Positions 12,522 through 24,400 of a stretch of DNA of 64,000 nucleotides are shown one piece after another. The translations under genes and the position numbers were made by a program. This stretch comes from Alnus glutinosa. Its lineage: Eukaryota > Streptophyta > Magnoliopsida > Fagales > Betulaceae. Below the pieces are notes generated by a model, which had not been told where the DNA came from, did no database searches, and saw only the letters and a list, made by a program, of their open reading frames with translations. Positions within the stretch are counted from its first letter, which is position 1. The number at the start of each line of letters is the position of its first letter. The stretch lies in NCBI RefSeq assembly GCF_958979055.1, contig NC_084899.1, forward strand, positions 1,376,501-1,440,500. Direction: 5' to 3'.

Positions 12522-12787
12522 GCCACGTAGTATGCCAGAAAACTCGGGGGGTCGGTGACCAAAGTGACGTGGCGGAGGGATTTTAGGTACATGCATGCAC
12601 TGACGCGTTTTCCAAAGTAGAAGAGAGAAAAAAATTCTGTGCCGAAAAGGCTGACACCGGCCTCCATCCCTCACCCCACGCTTTTCGCCACGTATTCTTA
12701 ACCTATGGCCCGCCCCAAGAAAGTGAAAGGAAAGGGAACAAGGGGGGAGGAATACCTCTTCCCAAGGAATATCTGTAAATGACACGT
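12522..12787. promoter_or_regulatory. Cluster of four ABREs
   Basis: Four perfect ABRE heptamers lie within 266 bp: GCCACGT (12522-12528), ACGTGGC (12567-12573), GCCACGT (12687-12693) and GACACGT (12781-12787). The segment is GC-richer than its surroundings. It is 1.5 kb upstream of the PP2C TATA box, with no gene on the other side for 2.7 kb. It may be a distal ABA-responsive module or an alternative promoter of the phosphatase. Confidence 0.5.
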
Positions 12788-12789
12788 CC

Positions 12790-14214
12790 GTTCATGAGAG
12801 TTTGAAATCCTTTATTCGTGCAGTTGGCAGTTGGCACCCTTGATTGGTGCAAATAAGGGCTTCCCTTTTACAATACAGCGTACATGGGACATTACCACCA
12901 CTGACTGATCCCCCTGCTTCATAAATTGCAATCAACCACAGGCCAAATGAACAAACGCATCCATGAAACAGAAATTAGCAAATTACAATGCAAAAGGGGA
13001 TGTGTTGGGATGCAATAATGGAGGTGTAGTCCATGCCCCTATCAGGCTATCACAACATCAAACGAATAAAATTGCTACTTTCTATAATATCCACACAAGT
13101 TCTGCCCCTCATTTGTTTGATTACCTTGACACATACATGATAAAATTCAAGCTAATTGATGTAGAGCTTATTCATTGGAGATGATCAAAACAATTAATAA
13201 AAATGAATGCTACAAGTACCAATGAATAAATTTCACACCATCTTAGTAAGGCTTTTATTCGAGGGAAAGAGAAATGAGTCACAAAACTAGAGCACACTGG
13301 CAAAGATAAACTAGTTGTCATGATTGCTCAGAATGGATTCAGTAAAAGGTAGATATAAAGCAATGTCCTTTAAAACCACCTACCGGCATCAATGGAAAAT
13401 GAGAACAAAATAAAACACTTCCAGCATTATGCAGTGTTTTGAAGTCGCAACTGCATTAACAACATTAACTGTAATTATGAAATGGGCAAGAGAAATTATC
13501 CTTTGAAGTTTCAATCTGAAGCAAGAAACCAGTTTCTGGTGAGGCAGAAGAGCCAAGTTTACAATAAGGTGGTGAGCCTTGAGAATGATCTGAGCATCAA
13601 GTTCAGCTACATAATTTCAAGGGATGAACCTTACTATCTTGAGTCTAATGTCATGCGCCAAGGCGTAATGCTACTGTGTTGCCTTAGAGCATAGAGATAA
13701 ATGCCTTTAAACAAAACACAGATCAAAACTCCGAAACATGATAAGACTCAACTAAATTAAGGCCAGGGCTTAAAGACTTACCTCAGCCATAAAAAGCTGC
13801 TTGCAAATTAATCACATTTAAGAAGGTGACACATTCCAGGTAAAAAGTAAAATCCTGTCAAGTAAATCCAAGGCATAAGGGAGTAATTCCTGACAATCGT
13901 CCCTGCAATCATCATGAGCTTTAGTTCAAAAATAAAATCCCCGAGTCATCATCAACTATGATGGCATATGGGACTTCCTGCCATCGGACAAGACCTTATA
14001 CCCAGGAAAAAAAATATCACAAAAACATAGCTTATCAACGGTCCAAATCTGCGGCATGACTTCTAAAGAATAAGAGGCCGGACAAAGATTAAAAGAATAA
14101 TTTTACCATCAGCTAGCGTGAGAGATTATGAAAAAACCAGAAACCTGAAAATACACCAAAAGTAATATAAAGTACGAAAGAAACTAAGTGAAGAGCAAAA
14201 ACCAAAAGGTGTCA
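12790..14214. other. Intergenic, no gene seen
   Basis: No supported exon. Short open frames (12963-13184, 13482-13694) have no recognisable domain. It contains one copy of a dispersed repeat at 13125-13255. Confidence 0.5.
13125..13255. repeat. Dispersed repeat, copy 1
   Basis: About 115 bp beginning TGATGTAGAGCTTATTCATT is closely similar in the same orientation to 33717-33832 (shared blocks CAAAACAATTAATAAAAA and ACCAATGAATAA). Probably a MITE or a fragment of an unnamed element. Confidence 0.6.
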
Positions 14215-14900
14215 TTTACTTTTCTTTGATAAGTAAGAAAACTTTATTAATTAAAGCATAAGGCGCCTCTAAGTACACAGGAAGTATATAGATGACTAAC
14301 CAAAGCTAACCCGCAAAACCTAAACCCCAGAAGCCAAAAAAACACCCAAAAGAAAACTACAAAAGGACCCAACTAAGATACTAGGCAACCCATCATCCGC
14401 CAAGGTACACCAGCCTACGCCATGTGTGCCTTGCCTTTCCTACGCCTGAAGGGATCTTTCACGTCGTCATAATTGATGGAGCTATGCAGATTTAGTAGCT
14501 CCCTTTTTCCTTTAGACTTAAGCGCGCAATCATCTTATCCTACTGGAAATCTTCTTCCATGGCATCCCAAATTGCCATGGCCTCCTCCCCAAAAGCCCCA
14601 TCCAACACCCAATCCAAGGGCAATCCATCAAATAATCATCTTCCTCCTCCCAAACCACAATCTTTCCGTTATGATCAAAACTGACAGGCCAATTCCGGGA
14701 TTGGGAGAATCCATTTCCCTCAACGGAAGGAGGAATGATGCAACCATTTGGAGGGGAGGAAGGTCCTATCACCCTGACATCGTTGACCTCCCGAGGCGAA
14801 GTAGGAGGGACTGAAACTATTGGGGGAAGGTTGAGAAACCCCTTCCTAAAAAGTCCATGCTTCACTGGAGGCTCTGTCTTCTTCTTCTTGTTTGGATGAA
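14215..14900 (-). mobile_element. LINE/L1 remnant: 3' tail joined to an ORF1 fragment
   Basis: 14215-14320 is the antisense L1 tail (GATAAGTAAG..., CACAGGAAGTATATAG). Beyond it, a - strand frame to 14865 includes DHNGKIVVWEEEDDYLMDC, typical of the end of plant L1 ORF1. The reverse transcriptase part between ORF1 and the 3' end is missing, so this is an internally deleted copy or two fragments side by side. Confidence 0.55.
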
Positions 14901-15097
14901 AGCCTGGCTATGATTATAATCAGATTGTTACTTAATGAATTCAACCTAGAATAAGATAATGCATTCACCACAACTTTAACTGTAGAGTATGACAGAACAA
15001 ATTATCCTCAAGGAATCAGAAACAGAAAGTTATGGAAAGAAGGAAATACCTCAATACACAAGTAAGCCGGCCAGGAGAGAATGGAATAAAAAGCTGA

Positions 15098-15104
15098 TTT
15101 TATT
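15098..15104 (-). terminator. Candidate polyadenylation signal of the ADA3-like gene
   Basis: AATAAAA on the - strand about 350 bp beyond the stop codon. Weak evidence on its own. Confidence 0.3.
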
Positions 15105-15455
15105 GGAAATATAAAATGTATGTACAAGAGGAATACAAGAGGCACTGTTCTCTCACTTGTAACAGCTACAGCCAGGATCCAGTGTTTGCTAAAGATATAA
15201 TGGCTAGGACATACTAACTTGTACCTTGAACAAAAATTTACAGTCGAAGTCACCAACTTAATACAGGAGCAAAATCCAAAACATCCGAAAGGTTCACTCG
15301 AAATCAACTTGTGCAGAGTCTACAAAAGAATTTATATAACCTAATTGTGATCCTGATAGCCAAATGACTATCCATAACGGGTCATTGCTTGACAACAGCG
15401 ACTTTGTTTCGTGTGTCAATGGTATAATGAACAAGACTATACAAAGAAAGCAACT

Positions 15456-18400
15456 TCAAACCATCATGTTTAAGTCCGAAAGGTCATCCATTGGAATTTG
15501 AAGGCCCATGAAGTCATTATCTTGCAATGCATCATCATCAATGTTCAACCATGAACCCAGATCCTGGCCTTGGTCATCAAGATCATCAGACACACCTAGT
15601 ACATCCATTCCTGGTAGCTGTAGATGGGATAAATCAAGAGACTCATGTTCATCCAATACATCCAAGCCAAACTCATCTTTTCCCTTGACATTGCTACGCG
15701 TAGCGATTTCATTTGACTTTGATACAGAAGACAATGCTGGTTTGGGTTGATCTGATATCTTGCCAACAAGGCCATTTACAGAAACAGATAGCTGAGTTGT
15801 CCTCTGCTTAGGTTTCGTTTTAGATTTCCTTTCCCCCTTAACATTAGATAAAGCTGGCCGACCAATTCTAGTGGTCCCATTTCTAGATAAGATCTCTCTG
15901 CTGTGTCCCTTTCCATCTCTGTCCCTCTCACTTCTCTTTCCTTTGGCACTACTTGATAGAGTACCAATGCCTGGTTGGGCACTTGAAGTACCAATAGGGC
16001 CACCAACATCATCAAGCAACAATTCCCTCTTCTTCACCCGGTTTGACCATATATCTTCTCTACCTGTAGTTTGTTCAGATACGTGGTTTACAGGAGTGAG
16101 CGCGTCCAAAGAATTAATATCATGGCTGTCCAGATTCTGACTAAACTGTGAAGGGCTTTGCTGTGAACCCATGGAAGCTGCAAAGAAACGAAAAATAACA
16201 ATCCACAACTTAATCATGCCTCATGACCACAAAACAAAAAGGACAAAAGAAATTTGCAAACTGTAAAAACCCCACCAAGAAGGCAAGAACTTTTCCCAAG
16301 TGACCACACAGGAAATAAAAACACATCCTCAAAGATATACAGAACATTAAGCATAATGCTACTGTTTTGCCCATAAGGCATCATAGGAAATACCAGAAAA
16401 CCTACCTTCCAGAGAACGGATGGAAGCATATGGTTTGGTTGATTCACCCTCTGTGGTAGTATCAGTTTGTCGTGCACCATCGAGGTTGAAAGACCCAGAA
16501 AGAAACATATCCTTAAATAAGGGCTCGCTGAAGCAGCTCTTTCCTGTATCTTCAAATTTATGACATCGTTCTAATGTCCGTTTAACAAATGCTAAGGCAG
16601 CTTGCTTGGCAATTTTGTTACTGGAACTCTTCCCACCGGTTCCATGAGTACCCCAACAACTCTATAAAACAACAAATGTATTAAATTCAACCTACCATGT
16701 TTCTAAATCAAAATTACAAAACAGAACTCCAGCAGCATTTTTTTTTTGATAAGTAAGATTTCATTAAAAAGCGCAGAGGGACGCAACCCTAGTACACAGG
16801 AAGTATACAAAAGAAGCCCCTATACAAAGGAAATAAAAGAACAAGAAAGTAAAAAGTCAGCAAACAACATACTACCCGGGCTATGCGCCGACACCCAACC
16901 ATAGGATAGCATGATGGTCAATTTTTTTTTTTCAACATAATCTAGAAACCCTCAACTAGAATTACTTTTTTCTTTTTTCAAAAAAAGAAGTAGCAGGAAA
17001 AATACACAACTAAACATAGGATGAATATACATATCAAATACACGCACACAAACCAAATCAGAGAGAGAGAGTACATTTCAAACAGAAGTCATCCACCAGG
17101 GTCAGAATATTCGGATCAAAAGCTGCTGCTTTGAACTTACAAAACCAGTTGAGACCCCGTTTACGATAACTTTGCAACTAAACATCCATTTGTATAATTC
17201 TCAAGATTTTATTTGTCCAGCAGAGGTAAGTTTGTATCTAAAACAAGGAAGAAAGCTCTCCATAAAAATATGTGCTTAGAGACCATAACTGCCAACTTTT
17301 TTGACAGATTGGCTTATGCATGTAGCTTTCTCTTAAATTTTTCATGAATACCACTCCTCAATTGTGTCGAAGCTAAAATTTAACTATGAAAAACTACTAG
17401 CAATACTCCGTGATCCAGTAGGTCTTAGGCTCAAATCTTATCAGGAAGAACAAAGAAAAGGTTCCCCAAAAAAAAAATAAATAAATAAAGAAGACAGGCC
17501 CGAGATGCCTTGTTAACAGATTTACATCCACTTATTAAGAGTATAAATGGCACAAGCAGCACTACTAGAAGTCAAGCTAGCAGCATCTATGGGCAATTAT
17601 CCTCTCATTCTAGAAGGAGACTCCCATATTTTCTCCCTTGCCATAAACCATCCCAGGCTCACCACAGATTGGCACATAAATCCAATTATCTCCGACCTGC
17701 ACAATCACCTCCTCTACTTCAAAACCTGGACTGCATCTCTAAAATTAGCAGAAGTGCTAATTCAAGAGCACATCAAGTAGCAAGATGGACCACTTCCCAC
17801 CAAATTTTTGGAAGCTTTCCAACAAAATTCCTTACCAGGAAAAAAAAATGGCACAAGCAACACCTCTGACCAAAACCTAGGGCCTTGGCCCATTTCAGTG
17901 CACATGGTTTTCATATGGAACCAATACTAATTGTCAATGACAATCACACTTGAAGCAAATCTATAAGTAATTGAGGAAAACCATCATTAAATCTGATTTT
18001 TTTTTTTTAATTGCAAGCAATAGATTTAAACCATGGTGTCCGCTTCATGATGGTTGTGTGTTATCATTAGGCCAAGACAATTGTGTATTATAAACAGCAA
18101 AGTTTAGAGGTTCTTGACACCTAAAATATATTACTTTTCCATTTTTCATTATTTCTTTTTTAATGAATCTTTCCCCTTTCTCCATCTTAACACTGGAGAT
18201 TCTCATCTTCAAAAATGGAAGGGTAGTCAAGATTATATTTCCCTCTAAAAAAAAATGGAAACTGATAAGATCATCCTTAGTTGATGAATTTTAGGAAACT
18301 TTCCAATAGTCGATATTACTCCAGTAAACAGTAATATAGTACTTAATAATGAACATGGATTGAAAGGCTTGAGATGCTCAAAACATCTCTTTTCTACTCT

Positions 18401-21400
18401 TTCTTCGTTTCTTCTATTCTTCACTTTTTTCTTCTGTATAGTCCAACCTTACACCTAGTTAATCCAATTCTGTGCAAAAAAGATGCTTTGCATAAGGTCT
18501 ACGTCCTTTGGCATTGGAATGGCAACAGCATGAGTTGGTTGTATCAAGAGAAGTTGCATGCAAGCCGTGGACTGAGAGAAGTCAAACTTTGAATCATTGG
18601 AATTCACTTAGCTTCTCTTCATTCTATTATATAAAAAGTAGTCCCGGTCAAACTGGACTGGGATCAACCAGTAGTACATCCCACTCTTGCTCAGTGAAGG
18701 AAAACCCTTGCACCTACTTTTACCCAAATCCCTAATATCCCATCCCTAACCAAAAGCCTGCTTCGAGCCCACCCTAAGTAGTTACAGGAAGCTTATTTTT
18801 TGTTTGAAGGGGCTGCCAAAATTAATTTTTCATTACAGCCTTTTTCTTTTCCTTGTTCTTATTTTCACAAAACATCATTCTAGCTCTTGGTTAAGCCCAG
18901 GCAAAGTTGTTATATCAATATTTGCAAACAAAGACAATGGGAGTGATACTAAAGTGAAGACAAAAGAAGGGGATGAATATTAAGAAGATTACCATATACT
19001 TTTCACAGGCCATTCCAACAAGTTTGTCAAGAGCACGTTGTTCAAACTCCCTACACAAGAATACGTTTTTGTTTACACTTGATGAACAAAACCTTCGGTG
19101 AAAGAAAGCAAGCAAATTTATCACAAGATAAAGAATAGAATTATTACTTTTCTTGGAGATCTTTCATGGCTGAGGCAGACTTCAACAGTCTATCTAGCAA
19201 GCCTTTCTTCTCGGAAACCTAGTGCATCAACAACATATTCATATGATCACTATCTTAAGAATATAATTTAGATCAGTGCGAGATGGAAAGTTCAATTATA
19301 AACAACTTCATGATACATGAAAAATGAATATTCTTTTTTCATATCCAACTCCAAATCTTTTCTTTTCACTCTTTTTGTTTTCCTGATAAGTATATTTCCA
19401 ACTCTAAATCCTGTTCAACAAAAATAGGTATAGGCATATTTCCATTACATAAGAATATTAAATGCTAACCATAAGAGGATTGGAAGTTGAAAATGAACAC
19501 AATAAAGAAAGATACTCAATTTGATGTAAGGGCTTTTGTAATAGTATCAAATACCAGTCCTTGGTACTTCTCTTCTAATCTACCGATTTCGTCACTGATT
19601 CCTTCATCCTCCATTGTTGCCATGTCAGGCTGAATAGCAGCAAATCACATGCAATCAACATTATACATTAACAGACCTTAACAACAAAGCTAAAAAAGAA
19701 TGACATAAAACATTCCAGCATCTCAAGAAATAAGAGAAAACCCCATAATCCTTGCATTATCAAACCCCCCACCCCCGAAAAAAATAAAAAATAAAAATAA
19801 AAATAAAAAATGTCCAGATAACTACTGACATCAGATATTCAAAAGAAAACCAACCCAACATAGAATATTAAAAAAAAAAATGTAAAATTACTGCAAAAGT
19901 AATTGTAGAAGTAAACTTACCACAGGTTCTGGAAAAATACCAACACTTCGAACTTCCAGGAGAAGTTTTTCATTTATCTGCATATTATCATACTGAAATT
20001 CTGAACATGCCATGTTAGGCATCAATGGTTGGTCTGAATGTAAGCCATTTGGAGAAAGACCAAAGCTTGAGTTCATCCCTGTGCCTAGGATGCCCACTAT
20101 ATTGCTATCAGGTTCATCATGCTCTGCCTTCCCAGTTATCCTATAACCATTAAAAGCAGTAGGCCCAGCAAACTGAAAGCTAACCAGTGACTGGTGATTC
20201 AAATTATTTGGTTCCAACTCTCCGTCCAGCTCAAAATCAGTTCCATAGTCATTATATTTGAGGTCTTCATTTCCATTGCTACAATCCTCTTCTGAAATTA
20301 GAGCTGCTATGAGTCTCTGACATAAGGGAATCAGACTATGATCCCCTGTGCCCGGTACTAACTGTTCTGCAAGTAGTTCGATGCTGCTTGTTTCAGTAGC
20401 GAGCCCCATCTCTTTTTCATGTTTAATCAACCCAAATCCATTAGGAACAGCATTGCAACCAACAACATTAGAATGAACTGGGGTTGGCGTAGGGGCAGTG
20501 GAATCAAGATTTCCCTACCAGAAAAAAAAAAAAAAACAATTAGAATAGTTCATAAACATGATAGGATTTTGCCTCAGAAAACAATGATACTCCTCAGCCT
20601 TGAACTCTATACATAAAAAAAAATCTTACTTTAATTTCCACTGATAAGAAACCATGGAATTTTTAAATCACTGAAAAGGCAAGTATGTTGTACTCCAAAC
20701 CACATCCACATGAGAAACTTTTTCAAAAAATGGTACTCAAGTGACAAAGGAATATCATACTGGCTGAAAAGGTGACACTTAAACATGTGGCTATTATGCT
20801 TCAAATTCCAAATATTGGGACCAACATCCTAAGAATGGGCACTGTCAGGCTTAATACAACCTTGATGCAGTGATACAACTTCATATGATAAAACAAATAA
20901 GCAAGAAATTAGACATAAAAAAAAAAAAAGAGAGAGATAAAAAGCCAAAAATAAGTAAAATCCAATAGCAAAACATAAATACCTCCAACTCAATAGAAAA
21001 TGATTTAAACATCTTCTTTTAATGCTATTTAAATTTCCTATCATCAACGAAAATTGTATCCACAGAACAATCCTATGATCATATAAAAGGATCTAAGGAT
21101 AGTGAAAATATCTACCAAAATCAACCACAATGTAAGAATTACTTCATAACATCTTATTTTTTTGGTAAGTATCAAGTTGCATGATTTACTGAAGTGAGTG
21201 ACATAGGACAGCCTTTCCATTGGTCAGTTTATAGTTGCCTTAGTAATAATAGGTGGTGAGTTATAGTTGTAACAACCCAGAAAAAAGCGCTAGCCACATC
21301 TGCGTTATCACCCAAAAAAAACTAGTCAATTTGGTGTTTTCCTACAATTTTTTATAAAACCTAATTTCACCTAGTAACTATGCAATGTGAGACTTAGCAC

Positions 21401-24400
21401 TCATGAATATCTTTATAAACACCCACTCTATGTGGGTTACTCATCTTCTCAATATGAGACCGGAGTATTACAAACTTCCACTCTTAAACTTCTGACGTTT
21501 TCGTTAGGGCCAAGTTATGCAGTACTCCAATACCACATGGATTGGCGTTACTAGGTGGCTTTGATACTATTTGTAATGACCCAGAAAAAAGTGCTAGCCA
21601 CATATGCACTATCATCCCAAAAGAATTAGTCAATTTGGAGTTTTCCTAGAATTTCTTATAAAGTCCAGTTTCACCTAGTAACTAGACAATGTGGGGCTTA
21701 GCACTTATGGCTATCTTTATAAACCACCCGCTCTATATGGGCTACTCATCTTCCTAATATGAGATTAGGATATTACAATAGTTTTATAGAAAACTGGGTG
21801 CTAGAAATTTTCTGGCACTAACAAATTAGAGATTTTAAGGTATGTTTGGAAGGGCTAGTTGCTGTCAAAAGGTTGAGAAAAAATCTAGGGTAGAGGGTTT
21901 CAAAGGTATGGCAGAGTGGATATGGTTTGGGGTTGAAAAGGAAGAAAATGGAGAAGGATCTTGAATCCAGGGGAATAGTGCACGTGCATAGTGATGTGAA
22001 CATAACCAAGGAAAAGAGAAGAGAAGAAAGACTCTAGACATACAAGCCTTCCATAAACCAAAGTACTCAATTTCTATTATTCAGTTCTCACTTACTTGAG
22101 CACAATGACACGCTAATATAGACTCTAGATATTAACGTCTTCTCATGGGACTAGAACTCTACTTCGACTGGTAAACAAACTCCAAATTGAACTGGACCAT
22201 AGCCCACACGTAAAAACTCATAAACTACGTAAGACTTGCCTACTAATAAAATAAAACCCAAGACCCACAACTATGGCCCACAATAGCAATTACAAAAAAC
22301 AGAAATACCCTTGATTATATAAAAATCAAATACAAGAAAATAAAGTATTAGTGACTTAATGAACCATCACAGACACTTATTCTTGAGCCAAAAAGGTTTC
22401 TTTCTTGGTTTTGCCTCTATATAAAAAAAAAAAAAAAATGTTAGGCTTCCAAAGAGGATGTTTCTTCTCCAGCCATCCAATGGCTGCACCATCAGTGAAA
22501 TAATTTATACAAACAAGAAGTGGAATTCCGATTCATTAAATCACAGACACCAACACAAAAACCTGGTCGGTATCCATCAAGTCAAGGGGGTAACATATGA
22601 GATTCAAATTCATGCTGCCAACTTTATCGATACCACATTTTTAACACTATAATGATCGCAACATCAGTCTGTGAGACAAGATTAATATATCCCATATAGT
22701 CTTTAGAAAAATAAAAGGTGGGCCATTACTTGTTGCTTTAAGAAAGCAATGTCTGCATCAGATATAAAACCAAAAAACGGCTCCATCTGCTTCCAAAAAG
22801 AGCTGCCAAAGGCACGGGCTGCAGTAACAAACAAATCCATTAACCCAAAAACTACAAGTATTTTAGCAGTAAGATGGATTCAAAATTCAGTGAGAACATT
22901 ACCATGATTAATAACAGCATTTGCAGCAGCCAATAGCTCCTCATGTCCATCATCTGAACCAACTAAACAAGACAAACCAAAATTGATTAGCGTAGAAAAA
23001 AGTAATCAGAGAAAATCTAGGGTTCATAAATATTTTCTAAGAAGTTTGTAGTTCAACTACCGAGAAAATCGGCTGCTGCATTGATCGCTGTATGCTTTTG
23101 ACGTGGATAGGCCTTACGGTCAGAAAGTTTCCTAGTTGGTGGACGGCCTGCCTTGCTGAGTAAAAGATTTCATAAAACTATTAGATTTCAATCCAAGTGG
23201 CCCGAGACTACAAAATGGGATATAAATTTGTTAGCCAACCAGCAAATGCATGTAGGACAAAAATGTTTGACCTTTCAGTCTTATCAAAACCAAGTCTTGC
23301 ACTTCTAAGCTGTTTTGCTGTTCCCACATTGCCAAGCTTCTCAACTGTCATTGGCATGAGAGATCTTGTGGAAGTAAAACCTCGCCCAGTCCTCCCTTGC
23401 CTCCGAACACCATCTCCAAGCTCTTCCCCAGCAACTGGCTTATTCTTTCTTGATGGCAGGACCAGAGAGGACACTTTTTGTACATTCTGTCCAGCTTTCT
23501 CATCTATCTCATCAGATTTTCTGGACTTATCTCTGGATTTAGTTTCCACAGCCCCTGACTCCTCGCTTTCAGATAAGGTGGCTGAAGACAATGGATCACT
23601 TTTTAATTTCACTTGCTGAGGAGAACTTCCAGGCAAGCGTTTGGCAAATCCCAACCCAATGTCATTACCGGTAACATCAGACCCAGTATCCAGATTAGGA
23701 GTTTCATCATTACTGGAAACAATAGGAACAAGATTTGTTCGTCTTGCAGTACGGGAGATCTTCTGTGGCCTCTGGCTAGCCCAGTGAGCAACAGGTGGGG
23801 ATGAAGACCGTGTTGATGCCATGCGTTTGCGATTATTGACACTAACAGCAGCAGGGGGCTTGTTTGTACAATTAGAAAGCTCCCAATCATTCTGAACATT
23901 TGTTCTGTGGACAACAGGGGACAACTTGGGTGCAACGCCTGAACCTGATCTCGGAGCCCGGACAGATGAATTCATTTTCGCGTTTGAGGTAGGACTAGCA
24001 GAATTAAAATCATCACGAACATTTGTCCTGAGCATCGCAAAAAATAAAGAGAATGTAAATTAATATGTGATCTTATCATTAAGAAAACAAAAACAAAAGG
24101 AATCAGAGTAAAAGGAGCTTTCATTAACAAACTGAAGGCTCACATAATAGAAAAAGAAAGGAAATTATAATATTGTTAAGAAGATGAAATTACTAAAAAA
24201 ACTCAAAAGTAAGGATGCTGTACATACTTATTGACGGTTCTAACATTCACCCTTTCCTTATCTGAGCCAATAGGACGATCTCTCCTATCATTTGTAAGGG
24301 AATTATTCTCAGGGTCAGTCCTAGGGATGGAAGAACGCATGCCCAAGCCAGTCTGTTGCGAGATACCATCTGATTTTCCAACTCCAACAGCTCCATTAAG

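Noticed and set aside
12465..12785. 106-codon - strand frame over the ABRE cluster
   Set aside because: Proline- and Arg-rich from GC content only. No domain and no transcript context.
14473..14814. 113-codon + strand frame
   Set aside because: Shadow of the - strand L1 ORF1 fragment, which has the recognisable KIVVWEEEDD motif.
21268..21777. Cassandra-type TRIM with a 5S rRNA-like promoter
   Set aside because: The LTRs show no 5S-like internal control region, so it is not assigned to Cassandra.
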